Shown one piece after another: positions 9,405 to 20,014 of a stretch of 64,000 nucleotides of DNA. Position 1 is the first letter of the stretch. Every line of letters starts with the position of its first letter. This DNA comes from Okibacterium fritillariae (lineage in GTDB: Bacteria > Actinomycetota > Actinomycetes > Actinomycetales > Microbacteriaceae): assembly GCF_900167575.1 (NCBI RefSeq), contig NZ_FUZP01000001.1:806001-870000 (forward strand), written 5' to 3'. The position numbers and the translations under genes are program-made. Below the pieces are notes generated by a model that worked only from the letters and a program-made list of their open reading frames with translations, was not told the origin of the DNA and made no database searches.

Positions 9405-9436
9405 GGCGCGTGTTAGAGCGTGCTCTAACGCGCGCC
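9405..9436 (-). terminator. stem-loop overlapping the xylA stop
   Basis: Arms 9405-9419 and 9422-9436 pair over 15 bases, with one non-Watson-Crick pair and a two-base turn. The stem includes the last codons and TAG stop of xylA. It could terminate or stabilise the xylA message before xylB. Confidence 0.5.
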
Positions 9437-10615
9437 AAGCAGGTGCTCCAGAGCAAGCTGCTGCAGCTTCACGAAGCCGAAGCCCTTGCCCCCGAAGTAC
9501 TCGTCGCTGTTGAACTCCTCGTAGGCGCTGCGGTCGGCCAGCAGGTCGTCGTAGCTTTCGCCGTCGTTCAGCGTGTTGACGCTCAACTCGGGCACGCGGG
9601 CGGCCGCGAGGGCCTCCTGCACCTCGGGGTCGGCGCGGAACGAGGCCGCGCGCTCCTTCAGCAGCAGGTAGGTGCGCATGTTGGCCGCGGCCGACTCCCA
9701 CACACCCGTCTCGTCTTCGGTGCGGCTCGGCTTGTAGTCGAAGTGACGCGGTCCGTCATAGGCGGGCCCGCCGTTCGGGCCGCCGTTCTCCAGCAGGTCG
9801 ACGAGCGCGAAGGCATTCTGCAGGTCGCCGTGACCGAACACGAGGTCCTGGTCGTACTTGATGCCGCGCTGCCCGTTGAGGTCGATGTGATACAGCTTGC
9901 CCTGGTAGAGCGCCTGGGCGATGCCGGCGGCGAAGTTCAGGCCCGCCATCTGTTCGTGGCCGACCTCGGGGTTCACGCCCACGAGCTCGGGCCGCTCGAG
10001 CGTCTCGATGAACGCCAGCGCGTGGCCGAGCGTCGGCAGCAGGATGTCGCCGCGGGGCTCGTTGGGCTTCGGCTCGATCGCGAAGCGAATGTCATAACCC
10101 TTGTCGGTCACGTAGTCGCCCAGCAGGTTGACGGCCTCGCGGTAGCGCTCGAGCGCCTGACGGATGTCCTTGGCCGAATCGTATTCGGCACCCTCGCGCC
10201 CGCCCCACATGACGAACGTCTTGGCCCCGAGCTCGGCGGCGAGGTCGATGTTGCGCAGCACCTTGCGCAGTGCGAAGCGTCGCACGGCACGGTCGTTCGA
10301 CGTGAAGCCGCCGTCTTTGAAGACGGGGGCCGAGAACAGGTTCGTGGTGACCATGGGCACGATGATGCCGGTGTCGTCGAGCGCGCCCTTCAGGCGGTCG
10401 ATCTGCGTCTGGCGCTCGGCATCCGTCGAGCCGAAGGCGAACAGGTCGTCATCGTGGAAGGTGAGGCCGTAGGCGCCGAGTTCCGAGAGTTTCTCAACGC
10501 CGTGCACCACATCGAGCGGGGGCCGGGTGGGGCCGCCGAAGGGATCGGCACCGTTGTATCCGATGGTCCAGAGGCCGAATGAGAATTTGTCGTCGCGGGT
10601 GGGCGTGAGTGACAT
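9425..10615 (-). CDS. xylA: xylose isomerase
   Basis: A 396-residue TIM-barrel metalloenzyme converting D-xylose to D-xylulose. Family marks in order: [15 protein letters not shown] at the start, the [11 protein letters not shown] catalytic His/Asp block near residue 50, [11 protein letters not shown] near 135, [13 protein letters not shown] near 180 (metal-binding Glu), [11 protein letters not shown] near 215, and [20 protein letters not shown] near 240. The start is the ATG at 10615 with GAAGGAAT upstream. Longer frames to 10897 run through the promoter region and the divergent gene. Regulation probably occurs by the ROK protein encoded divergently. Confidence 0.95.
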   Translation of the reverse strand: MSLTPTRDDKFSFGLWTIGYNGADPFGGPTRPPLDVVHGVEKLSELGAYGLTFHDDDLFAFGSTDAERQTQIDRLKGALDDTGIIVPMVTTNLFSAPVFKDGGFTSNDRAVRRFALRKVLRNIDLAAELGAKTFVMWGGREGAEYDSAKDIRQALERYREAVNLLGDYVTDKGYDIRFAIEPKPNEPRGDILLPTLGHALAFIETLERPELVGVNPEVGHEQMAGLNFAAGIAQALYQGKLYHIDLNGQRGIKYDQDLVFGHGDLQNAFALVDLLENGGPNGGPAYDGPRHFDYKPSRTEDETGVWESAAANMRTYLLLKERAASFRADPEVQEALAAARVPELSVNTLNDGESYDDLLADRSAYEEFNSDEYFGGKGFGFVKLQQLALEHLLGAR

Positions 10616-10644
10616 GCGAATTCCTTCTGTCAACGTCGTTGGTG

Positions 10645-10689
10645 ATTTGTTGGTAGTTACAACATATAACCGATCGGATGCCGCGGCAA
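10645..10689 (-). promoter_or_regulatory. xylA promoter with overlapping candidate XylR operator
   Basis: On the minus strand: -35 TTGCCG (10689-10684), 17-base spacer, -10 TATGTT (10666-10661). A TGTTG-N7-CAACA inverted repeat (10648-10664; near-palindrome 10645-10667) overlaps the -10 box and expected start point, so binding would block transcription. Confidence 0.55.
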
Positions 10690-10759
10690 CCCGTTCGATA
10701 GGGTTCCACCTAATGATCACGACATCCGTTCGCCGTCTGCCGTCCGGTCCGGGGCGCGC

Positions 10760-12083
10760 ATGAACGCGGCGCCGAACGACCCGCACGCACCGGGCCGCGG
10801 CAACACGCTCGAGTCCGTGCGCCGGAACAACCTGTCCCGGGTGCTGTCGCTCGTGCACCGCCTGGGTCCGTCGTCGCGGTCCGAGCTCACGCGGCACACG
10901 GGCCTCAACCGCTCCACCATCGCCGCGCTCGTCGCCGAACTCTCGGCGGCGGGTCTCGTCTCCGAATCCGTGCCCGGCACGCAGGGCCAGGTGGGCCGCC
11001 CCTCACCCGTCGTGCGAGCGGATGCCGCGTGCGTCGCGTTCGCGGTCAACCCCGAGCTCGACGCCATCACCGTCGGCCTCGTGCGCATGAATGGCGAGGT
11101 TGTCTCACGGGTGCGCCGCGAGGTCTCCCGCGTGCCGTCGGTCGACGACGCCGTGCGCCTAGCCGCCGAGTCGATCGACACGCTGCGCCGCGAGCATCCC
11201 GAAGCCCCCGATTGGCAGATCGCCGGGGTGGGGGTCGCGGTGCCGGGTCTCGTCCGGTCGCGCGACGGGCTCGTGCGATTGGCGCCGCACCTCGGGTGGC
11301 GCGACGCCCCCGTCGCCGAGCGGATGGCCGAGGCGACCGGTCTGGCGGCCTACGCTGCCAACGACGCCAGCCTGGGCGCGCAAGCCGAACAACTCTTCGG
11401 CGCGGGCCGCGGCCACGACGACTTCATCTACCTCAATGGTGGCGCCTCGGGAATCGGCGGGGGAGTGGTGGCCAACGGCGCACCTCTCGGCGGCCTCAAT
11501 GGGTTCGCGGGCGAATTCGGGCACAACCTCGTGACGGCGCCGCACGGCCCATCGTCGCCGACCACGGGCGGCACCCTCGAGGAGGAGGTCAGCCGCGCGC
11601 GTCTGCTCGCGATGCTGGGTCTCGACGGCGCGGATCCCGAAGAGTTCGCGAGCGCGCTGCGGGCGTCGGACGATGCGCGGGTGCACGCCGAGATCCGCCG
11701 CGAGCTCGACATCCTGTCGGTCGCCCTGCGCAACGCCATCAACGTGTTGAACCCCGAACGCGTCGTGCTGGGCGGGTTCTTGGCCGCGCTCGCCGAATGC
11801 GATCCCGCTCATCTCGAGCGCCAGGTCGGGGCCCAGACACTCGCCGCGTCGTGGGAAGGCGTCAGCATCGTGTCGGCCGAACTCGGCAGCGATCTCCTGC
11901 TCATCGGGGCGGCCGAATTGCCCTTCTCGGCCGTGATCGGCGATCCCGCCGGGTTCGCTCGCCGCGCCGAGGCTCGGACGGGCGGCAGTGATCGCGCTCT
12001 CATCCCTGCAATAATGGACCAGCGGGCTGCACATGCCCGCGCCGACGGCACCGCCGCCGTCGACGAACAGAAAGGCACCTCCG

Positions 12084-12091
<8 letters not shown>
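10760..12091 (+). CDS. ROK-family transcriptional regulator (XylR-like)
   Basis: A 443-residue protein. A winged-helix DNA-binding domain at residues 20-75 ([21 protein letters not shown]) is followed by an ROK sugar-kinase-like domain with VANDASLGA-type and GASGIGGG motifs. It is divergent from xylA, so it is probably the xylose repressor. One oddity: after the usual GEFGHN block, the CxCGxxGC zinc cluster found in most ROK proteins is missing; the stretch reads [18 protein letters not shown] with no cysteine. The gene overlaps the following GH1 gene by 8 bases, which suggests coupled translation. Some 35 residues after the ROK core are unconserved tail. Confidence 0.87.
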
Positions 12092-13520
<1,429 letters not shown>

Positions 13521-13535
13521 GCGTCGGCTGCGCGG

Positions 13536-13733
13536 TCAGCGGTCGCGGCGCCGCTCGTCACGTCTCCTGAGCAGAGCGAAACTCGCGAGAGCAACGCCAA
13601 GGACGGCGAATGCGATGCCAACACCGACTGACCCCGTCGAGCCATTCCAAATGGCGAGTGCGCCAAACGCAAGGGCGAGAATCAGGAAATAGGCCCAGCT
13701 AGCCCTGTGTGGGCGGCCTTTTGTTTCACTCAA
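13536..13733 (-). CDS. small two-helix membrane protein, function unknown
   Basis: 65 residues from a TTG start that has an AGGAGG site five bases upstream. Two hydrophobic segments (about 15-30 and 35-55, cores YFILALAFGALAIW and GIAFAVLGVALASFALL) are followed by a strongly basic tail (RRRDERRRDR), the layout of small inner-membrane proteins with the C-terminus inside. The start overlaps the end of the upstream gene by 8 bases, so the pair is likely translated together. No recognisable family. Confidence 0.65.
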   Translation of the reverse strand: MSETKGRPHRASWAYFLILALAFGALAIWNGSTGSVGVGIAFAVLGVALASFALLRRRDERRRDR

Positions 13734-14088
13734 CGACTCCTCCTCGCGTGATAGTACGGACGCTTTCCCAAGTCGTTATCGGCTCAAGGGCGATGTTCGC
13801 CGGTCGAAAATCAGAATATCTGCATCCGGTCACGGTGGTTCCGCGTGAGCGCTCTTGAAAACCGCGGCGTGTCTCCCCGTGGGTCGGGCGAAGTGGCGCG
13901 CCATCGACGCCTGAAGTGGCTGCCACAAGGTTCCACATCGGCCATTTTGCGTGGAAAACGGTTGTGCCCGAGTTGTTTAGCACCTCAACGGAACCGAGCC
14001 TGAAGTGGTCGTCAGGGTGCGGGCATATCACTGTTTTAGGAACGTCTCCGGCGCTCCCCGAATCAGCGAGGTTTCCATGACCGTTCAA
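13726..14088 (-). CDS. hypothetical protein
   Basis: 120 residues from a TTG preceded by GGAAAGAAG; no ATG or GTG lies in frame upstream. The protein is soluble, has two Cys (CPHPDDH and GCRYSDF), and contains a region SVEVLNNSGTTVFHAKWP that looks beta-rich. Codon choice is more mixed than in neighbours (AGA, ATA, CTA, AAA occur). The stop overlaps the next gene's TTG start, and the shared SD lies in the last codons; this coupling is the main support for it being real. Family not recognised. Confidence 0.5.
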   Translation of the reverse strand: MNGHGNLADSGSAGDVPKTVICPHPDDHFRLGSVEVLNNSGTTVFHAKWPMWNLVAATSGVDGAPLRPTHGETRRGFQERSRGTTVTGCRYSDFRPANIALEPITTWESVRTITRGGVVE

Positions 14089-14168
14089 CTTCTTTCCACA
14101 CTTCCATGACCTGCGGGGTCGTCACGTCAGTCGGTACTCTCGCTGTCGCGAGTTTGCTGGGTTGAGCC

Positions 14169-14339
14169 ATGTCGAGACGAATTCCGCGCCTCGTTTTCAT
14201 GGGGCTCGCCTACTTTGCGTGTTATTGGCTTGTACTTTCACTCAGGGGGAGCTTCGTGCTCTCGGACGTCTTATTGCTGATGGCCACGTTCGTATGTGGC
14301 TTCGCCGCCCTTCGTCCTGAACCGAAACCCAAACCATGA
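14169..14339 (+). CDS. 56-residue membrane protein, function unknown
   Basis: A short frame from ATG at 14169 to TGA at 14337-14339. The product has a basic start (MSRRIPR), two hydrophobic helices (about residues 8-26 and 30-48) and a Pro/Lys-rich tail PEPKPKP. That is a coherent layout for a small membrane protein. The ribosome site is weak (GGGTTGAG). It is divergent from the 13726-14088 gene. It is too short to assign to a family. Confidence 0.5.
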   Translation: MSRRIPRLVFMGLAYFACYWLVLSLRGSFVLSDVLLLMATFVCGFAALRPEPKPKP

Positions 14340-14383
14340 TGCGACGGGCCTCACCACCCGGGGCATAATTGGGGGGTGCGGCC

Positions 14384-14401
14384 GATGTGACCGTGCACAT
14401 A
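14384..14401. promoter_or_regulatory. AraR-type operator before the LacI regulator gene
   Basis: GATGTGACCGTGCACATA matches the perfect palindrome in front of araB (15747-15764) at 15 of 18 positions. It lies just after a -10-like CATAAT and 19 bases before the ATG at 14420, as expected for autoregulation. Confidence 0.6.
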
Positions 14402-14419
14402 TCGGTGCGAGGTTCGAAC

Positions 14420-15457
14420 ATGACAGAGCTGTCGGGGGCTGCGGATTCCGCGAGCCCGCCTCGCGCGCCCAACATCCGTGACGTCGCAAAAGCGGCCGGG
14501 GTCTCGCACCAGACGGTGTCGCGTGTGCTCAACGATCACCCGAGCATCCGCGAAGCCACCAAGGAGCGTGTGCTCCAGGTGATGGAGCAGCTGCAATACC
14601 GCCCCAACCGTGCCGCGCGCACGCTCGTCACGTCGAAGTCGCGCACCATCGGCATCCTGGCCGCCACGAGCGCCTCGCACTACGGGCCAGCGTCGAGCAT
14701 CGGCGCCATCCAAGACGCCGCACGTGAGGCGGGCTATTACGTCAGCACGGCCAATATGCATAACACCGAGACATCCGGCATTCAGGATGCCCTGAACCAC
14801 CTCGTCTCTCAATCGGTCGAGGGCATTGTGGTGATCGCCCCGCAGAAACGCGTGTTCGACGTCATCTCCGAGCTGCAGGTCTCGGTTCCCTACGTGACCA
14901 TGCAGTCGTCGTCGGATTCGCCGCACACCGTCTCGGTCGACCAGCGGGGTGGCGCGCGTCTCGCCACGCGCCACCTGATCGAACGCGGCCACCGCATGAT
15001 CTACCACCTGGCCGGCCCGCAGGACTGGATCGAGGCCGAGGAGCGCATGGCCGGTTTCCTCGAGGAGATGAGCGCTCAGGACATCCCGACCACCGCCCCG
15101 ATTCTCGGCGACTGGTCGGCCGACTTCGGCTACCGGGCGGGCCGCGAGCTGCTGCGTTTCCGCGACTTCACGGCGATCTTCTCGTCGAACGATCAGATGG
15201 CCCTCGGGCTGATCCACGCGATCCGGGACGAGGGGCTCGACTGCCCGCGCGATGTGAGCATCGTTGGCTTCGACGACATCCCCGAGGCTGCGCACTTCTG
15301 GCCACCCCTCACGACCGTGCGCCAGGACTTCACCGAGCTGGGCCGCCGCTGCGTGGCGCAGCTGCTCGGCAACATCTCCGAGCCCGAGGTCGTCAACATC
15401 GAGGGCATCACGGCCGAGCTCGTGGTGCGCGGGTCGACGGCCGGCCCCAGTTTCTAG
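14420..15457 (+). CDS. LacI-family repressor, probable arabinose regulator (AraR)
   Basis: 345 residues. The LacI HTH lies at residues 17-40 (NIRDVAKAAGVSHQTVSRVLNDH) and the hinge helix YRPNRAARTL follows. The effector domain is of the periplasmic-binding type, with VDQRGGARLATRHLIERGHR and ISIVGFDDIPEA-like VSIVGFDDIPEA near residue 280. It sits directly upstream of araBDA. A near-copy of the araB operator lies just before it. I chose ATG 14420 (GAGG upstream) because an earlier start at 14369 would put the operator inside the coding region. The effector is probably L-arabinose or a pathway intermediate; this is inference. Confidence 0.88.
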   Translation: MTELSGAADSASPPRAPNIRDVAKAAGVSHQTVSRVLNDHPSIREATKERVLQVMEQLQYRPNRAARTLVTSKSRTIGILAATSASHYGPASSIGAIQDAAREAGYYVSTANMHNTETSGIQDALNHLVSQSVEGIVVIAPQKRVFDVISELQVSVPYVTMQSSSDSPHTVSVDQRGGARLATRHLIERGHRMIYHLAGPQDWIEAEERMAGFLEEMSAQDIPTTAPILGDWSADFGYRAGRELLRFRDFTAIFSSNDQMALGLIHAIRDEGLDCPRDVSIVGFDDIPEAAHFWPPLTTVRQDFTELGRRCVAQLLGNISEPEVVNIEGITAELVVRGSTAGPSF

Positions 15458-15604
15458 CGCGCCGCCGCATGCCCGGGCACTGAATTCCTGAGGTTTAGAG
15501 CGCCTGACACGCGAGACATCCGGATGCTCGATGGGCGCGTGACTCGCGTGCGGCGCCGAGCGCAGACACGTTGCAACCAGACCGGCACGCCGCCCGAACG
15601 GCGG

Positions 15605-15643
15605 TGTGACACCCGTGTGACAGAGATGTGACACCGGTGTGAC
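15605..15643. repeat. four TGTGAC half-sites at exact 11-bp spacing
   Basis: TGTGAC starts at 15605, 15616, 15627 and 15638. The same hexamer is the arm of the araB operator palindrome about 100 bases further on. They lie in the regulator-araB gap. Confidence 0.8.
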
Positions 15644-15707
15644 GGCATCCCCGTCGGTGCTGCTCCCGAATGGGGGTAAGCGTTTATCGAATCGAGACAT
15701 TGCCGAA

Positions 15708-15738
15708 TTGACAATTGTTTCGAGATTGGGGGTAGTGT
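15708..15738 (+). promoter_or_regulatory. candidate araB promoter
   Basis: A perfect -35 TTGACA (15708-15713) followed by a weak -10: GGTAGT at 17 bases or TAGTGT at 19 bases. The start point would fall next to the operator at 15747-15764. Confidence 0.45.
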
Positions 15739-15746
15739 TTGTCAAC

Positions 15747-15764
15747 GATGTGACCGGTCACATC
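15747..15764. promoter_or_regulatory. araB operator, 18-bp perfect palindrome
   Basis: GATGTGACC-GGTCACATC, a perfect palindrome with the central CpG pair-type symmetry usual for LacI-family sites. It sits immediately downstream of the promoter, 66 bases before the araB start codon. Confidence 0.75.
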
Positions 15765-15829
15765 CCAGCACATCCTCCCCGACCTGCAATCGGCTGAGGC
15801 GCTGAACCTGACACGACAAAGGAGTCTCA

Positions 15830-17665
15830 GTGAGCAACACCGACCATGGCCAGCCGACGGCAGCCGCCACGCCCGCGGGCGATCCGGCGGAGCAGTACGT
15901 CATCGGCGTCGACTACGGCACCCTCTCGGGCCGCGCGGTCGTCGTGCGCGTCTCGGACGGCACCGAATTGGCCTCCGCAGCACTCGACTACCCGCACGCC
16001 GTGATGGACACGACGCTCGCGGCATCCGGCAAGACGCTCTCGCCGGACTGGGCATTGCAGGTGCCCTCCGACTACGTGGACGTGCTGAAGACCGCCGTCC
16101 CCGAGGCCGTGCAGAAGGCGGGCATCGACCCGTCGCAGGTCATCGGCATCGGCACCGACTTCACGGCCTGCACCATGGTTCCGACCCTGGCCGACGGCAC
16201 GCCGCTCAACGAGCTTCCCGAGTACGCCGACCGCCCGCACGCCTACGTGAAGCTGTGGAAGCACCACTCCGCGCAGCCGCAGGCCGACCGCATCAACGAG
16301 CTCGCTGCCAAACGCGGCGAAGAGTGGTTGCCCCGCTACGGCGGCCTCATCTCGAGCGAGTGGGAATTCGCCAAAGGCCTGCAGCTGCTCGAAGAAGACC
16401 CCGAGCTCTACAACCGCATGGACCACTGGGTCGAAGCGGCCGACTGGATCGTCTGGCAGCTCACCGGTGAATACGTGCGCAACGCCTGCACAGCCGGCTA
16501 CAAGGGCATCCTGCAGGACGGCGAATACCCGTCGCAGGAGTTCCTCGGCGCGCTCAACCCCGACTTCGCCGACTTCGCTGAGACCAAGGTGGCGCACACC
16601 ATCGGTCAGCTGGGTGACGCCGCCGGCCGCCTGAGCGCCGAAGCCGCCTCCTGGACCGGCCTGCCCGAGGGAATCGCCGTGGCCGTCGGAAACGTCGACG
16701 CGCACGTGTCGGCCCCCGCGGCCCAGGCCACGAACCCCGGCCAGATGGTCGCCATCATGGGCACCTCCACCTGCCACGTCATGAACTCCGACACCCTGGC
16801 CGTCGTGCCCGGCATGTGCGGCGTCGTCGACGGCGGCATCGTCTCAGGGCTCTACGGCTACGAGGCCGGCCAGTCCGGTGTCGGCGACATCTTCGCGTGG
16901 TACGTGAAGAACCAGGTCCCCGGCTCCTACTACGCCGAAGCCGAGGCGCGTGGCCTCAGCATCCACCAGTACCTGACCACCCTCATCGAGCACCAGCCGG
17001 TCGGCGGACACGGCCTCGTCGCGCTCGACTGGCAGTCGGGCAACCGCTCGGTGCTCGTCGACCACGAGCTCTCGGGCGTCGTGCTCGGCACCACCCTCAC
17101 GACCCGCCCCGAAGAGATCTACCGCGCGCTGTTCGAGGCCACGGCCTTCGGCACGCGTGTCATCGTCGAGACGTTCAACGCCTCGGGCGTGCCCGTCACC
17201 GAGTTCATCGTCGCCGGCGGCCTGCTGAAGAACGCGTTCCTCATGCAGACCTACTCCGACATCCTGCGCATGCCCATCTCGATCATCGCGAGCGACCAGG
17301 GTCCCGCGCTCGGTTCGGCCATCCACGCGGCCGTCGCCGCCGGTGCCTACGCCGACATCACGGCCGCCAGCCAGGCCATGGGCAAGGTCGACCGCGCCGT
17401 CTACACGCCCGACGCCGAGCGCGCCGACGCCTACGACGCGCTGTTCGCCGAATACTCCACGCTCTACGACTACTTCGGTCGCGGCGGCAACGATGTCATG
17501 CATCGCCTGAAGGCCATCCGCCGCGCCGTGCTCGGTGAGACCGACGCGCCGCAGACGGCTCAGGATGCCGCAGCCGCCGTCGACGCGGGCACCTCCGCCT
17601 CGGCCGCCGACGCCTTCGACACCGAAGCATCCGCCCTCGACGAGAACGCCGGGGTGAACGCATGA
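15830..17665 (+). CDS. araB: L-ribulokinase
   Basis: A 611-residue FGGY kinase that makes L-ribulose 5-phosphate. Ribulokinase marks are VIGVDYGTLSGRAVVV near residue 25, GIGTDFTACTMVP near 105, and VAIMGTSTCHVMNS near 305. The C-terminal domain has FIVAGGLLKNAFLMQTYSDIL near 460. An Ala/Glu-rich tail of about 30 residues ends the protein. Start GTG with AAAGGAG seven bases upstream. Its end overlaps araD by four bases (ATGA). Gene order araB-araD-araA. Confidence 0.95.
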   Translation: MSNTDHGQPTAAATPAGDPAEQYVIGVDYGTLSGRAVVVRVSDGTELASAALDYPHAVMDTTLAASGKTLSPDWALQVPSDYVDVLKTAVPEAVQKAGIDPSQVIGIGTDFTACTMVPTLADGTPLNELPEYADRPHAYVKLWKHHSAQPQADRINELAAKRGEEWLPRYGGLISSEWEFAKGLQLLEEDPELYNRMDHWVEAADWIVWQLTGEYVRNACTAGYKGILQDGEYPSQEFLGALNPDFADFAETKVAHTIGQLGDAAGRLSAEAASWTGLPEGIAVAVGNVDAHVSAPAAQATNPGQMVAIMGTSTCHVMNSDTLAVVPGMCGVVDGGIVSGLYGYEAGQSGVGDIFAWYVKNQVPGSYYAEAEARGLSIHQYLTTLIEHQPVGGHGLVALDWQSGNRSVLVDHELSGVVLGTTLTTRPEEIYRALFEATAFGTRVIVETFNASGVPVTEFIVAGGLLKNAFLMQTYSDILRMPISIIASDQGPALGSAIHAAVAAGAYADITAASQAMGKVDRAVYTPDAERADAYDALFAEYSTLYDYFGRGGNDVMHRLKAIRRAVLGETDAPQTAQDAAAAVDAGTSASAADAFDTEASALDENAGVNA

Positions 17666-18372
17666 GCACCTACGGCCCCGAACTCGAGGTCCAGATCGCC
17701 CGCGTGCGCGCCGACGTCGCCCGCCTGCACAACGAACTGGTCCGCTACAACCTGATCGTGTGGACCGGCGGCAACGTCTCGGGACGCGTGCCCGGAGCCA
17801 ACCTCTTCGTCATCAAGCCGTCCGGCGTGAGCTACGACGACCTGGCGCCCGAGAACATGATCCTGTGCGACCTGAACGGCGACGTCATCCCCGGCACGCC
17901 CGGCTCCGACCGCTCGCCCTCGAGCGACACGGCCGCGCACGCCTACGTCTACCGCCACATGCCCGAGATCGGGGGAGTCGTGCACACGCACTCCACCTAC
18001 GCCGTGGCCTGGGCCGCACGCCGCGAACCCATCCCGTGCGTCATCACGGCCATGGCCGACGAGTTCGGCGGCGAGATCCCCGTTGGCCCGTTCGCCATCA
18101 TCGGTGACGACTCCATCGGCCGCGGCATCGTCGAGACCCTCACAGGTCACCGCAGCCGCGCTGTGCTCATGGCCAACCACGGCCCGTTCACCATCGGGCG
18201 CGACGCGAAGGATGCCGTCAAGGCCGCCGTCATGGTCGAGGATGTCGCGCGCAGCGTGCACCTCGCCCGCCAGCTCGGTGAGCCCACCGCCATCCCCACG
18301 GATGCCATCGACTCCCTCTTCGACCGTTACCAGAACGTCTACGGACAGCAGCCTCAAGGACAGATCAACTGA
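17662..18372 (+). CDS. araD: L-ribulose-5-phosphate 4-epimerase
   Basis: A 236-residue class II aldolase-fold zinc enzyme that converts L-ribulose 5-phosphate to D-xylulose 5-phosphate. Seen: the phosphate-binding [12 protein letters not shown] loop, [10 protein letters not shown], the zinc His pair in [13 protein letters not shown], and [11 protein letters not shown] with the third His. It overlaps araB (ATGA) and abuts araA (TGATG), so the three are translationally linked. Confidence 0.95.
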   Translation: MSTYGPELEVQIARVRADVARLHNELVRYNLIVWTGGNVSGRVPGANLFVIKPSGVSYDDLAPENMILCDLNGDVIPGTPGSDRSPSSDTAAHAYVYRHMPEIGGVVHTHSTYAVAWAARREPIPCVITAMADEFGGEIPVGPFAIIGDDSIGRGIVETLTGHRSRAVLMANHGPFTIGRDAKDAVKAAVMVEDVARSVHLARQLGEPTAIPTDAIDSLFDRYQNVYGQQPQGQIN

Positions 18373-19889
18373 TGCCGAAACTCACCACCACCCTCGACGC
18401 CTACGAAGTCTGGTTCCTCACCGGAAGCCAGAACCTCTACGGCGAGGAGACCCTGCGTCAGGTCGCCGAGCAGTCCCAGGTCATCGCGCGTGAACTCGGT
18501 GCCGCGGCATCCGTGCCCGTGAAGATCGTCTGGAAGGACGTGCTGAAGGACTCCGAGTCCATCCGCCGCGCGGCCCTCGACGCCAACTCCGACGACACGG
18601 TCATCGGCCTCATCGCCTGGATGCACACGTTCAGCCCCGCCAAGATGTGGATCTCGGGTCTCGACGCGCTGCAGAAGCCGCTGCTGCACCTGCACACGCA
18701 GGCCAATGTGGAGCTTCCCTGGTCCGAGATCGACTTCGACTTCATGAACCTCAACCAGGCCGCCCACGGCGACCGCGAGTTCGGCTACATCCAGACCCGC
18801 CTCGGCATCTCGCGCAAGACGGTCGTCGGCCACGTGTCGAACCCCGTCGTGCAGGAGCAGGTCGGCACTTGGATGCGTGCGGCCGCCGGTTGGGCCGCGA
18901 CGAACACGATGAAGCTCGCCCGCTTCGGCGACAACATGCGCTACGTGGCCGTCACCGAGGGTGACAAGACCGAGGCCGAGATCCGTTTCGGCGTGCAGGT
19001 CAACACGTGGGGTGTCAACGAGCTCGCCGAGGCCGTGCACGCCGCATCGGATGCCGACATCGACGCGCTCGTGGCCGAATACGAAGAGCTCTACGACGTC
19101 GTCCCCGAGCTGCGCAAGGGTGCAGAACGCCACGAGTCGCTGCGCTACGGCGCCGCCATCGAGATCGGCCTGCGCACGTTCCTCGAGGCGGGCGGTTTCC
19201 ACGCCTTCACCACGAGCTTCGAAGACCTCGGCGCCCTGCGTCAGCTGCCCGGCCTGGCCGTCCAGCGACTCATGGCCGAGGGCTACGGTTTCGGTGCCGA
19301 GGGCGACTGGAAGACCGCCATCCTCGTGCGCACGGCCAACGTGATGGGTGCCGGCCTGCCCGGTGGGGCGAGCCTTATGGAGGACTACACCTACCACCTC
19401 GAACCCGGCAACGAGCAGATCCTCGGCGCGCACATGCTCGAGGTCTCGCCGTCCCTGACCACCTCGACGCCCACGCTCGAGGTTCACCCGCTCGGCATCG
19501 GTGGCAAGGAGGACCCGGTGCGCCTGGTCTTCAATACCGACCCGGGCACGGCCGTCGTCGTCGCCATGAGCGATATGCGCGACCGGTTCCGCCTCACGGC
19601 GAACGTCGTGGATGTCATCGAACCCGCCGAGGCGCTTCCGAAGCTGCCCGTGGGTCGCGCGGTGTGGAAGCCCCGCCCCGATTTCGCCACGTCCGCGGCA
19701 GCCTGGCTCACGGCCGGCGCTGCCCACCACACTGTGATGTCGACCGCCGTCGGGATCGAGGTGTTCCGCGACTTCGCCGAGATGGCGAAGACCGAGCTCC
19801 TCATCATCGACGAGTCGACCTCGCTCCCCGAATTTCAGAGAGAAGTGCGCTGGAACCAGGCTTACTACCGCCTGGCGCAGGGTCTCTGA
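18372..19889 (+). CDS. araA: L-arabinose isomerase
   Basis: A 505-residue enzyme converting L-arabinose to L-ribulose. Family marks: [17 protein letters not shown] at the N-terminus, [12 protein letters not shown] near residue 77, [12 protein letters not shown] near 130, [14 protein letters not shown] near 190, and the [24 protein letters not shown] block near 335. The metal-binding Glu and His residues fall in these blocks. Third gene of araBDA, with a one-base overlap with araD. Confidence 0.96.
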   Translation: MPKLTTTLDAYEVWFLTGSQNLYGEETLRQVAEQSQVIARELGAAASVPVKIVWKDVLKDSESIRRAALDANSDDTVIGLIAWMHTFSPAKMWISGLDALQKPLLHLHTQANVELPWSEIDFDFMNLNQAAHGDREFGYIQTRLGISRKTVVGHVSNPVVQEQVGTWMRAAAGWAATNTMKLARFGDNMRYVAVTEGDKTEAEIRFGVQVNTWGVNELAEAVHAASDADIDALVAEYEELYDVVPELRKGAERHESLRYGAAIEIGLRTFLEAGGFHAFTTSFEDLGALRQLPGLAVQRLMAEGYGFGAEGDWKTAILVRTANVMGAGLPGGASLMEDYTYHLEPGNEQILGAHMLEVSPSLTTSTPTLEVHPLGIGGKEDPVRLVFNTDPGTAVVVAMSDMRDRFRLTANVVDVIEPAEALPKLPVGRAVWKPRPDFATSAAAWLTAGAAHHTVMSTAVGIEVFRDFAEMAKTELLIIDESTSLPEFQREVRWNQAYYRLAQGL

Positions 19890-20014
19890 ATACCCCAAAG
19901 AACAGCATCACCGACGAACCAACAACTGAATACCGGGAACCGATCGACATGGACGTGATCGGAACCCCCCAGCACCACGAGACAGTGACGTCCAACCCCT
20001 TGAAAGGAAACACA

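Noticed and set aside
14351-15745. 464-codon minus-strand frame over the LacI gene
   Set aside because: Shadow of a well-supported LacI-family gene; covers its operators.
15747-15764. CRP/GlxR site reading of the araB palindrome
   Set aside because: CRP-type sites have TGTGA-N6-TCACA; this one has four bases between the arms, which fits LacI-type sites better.
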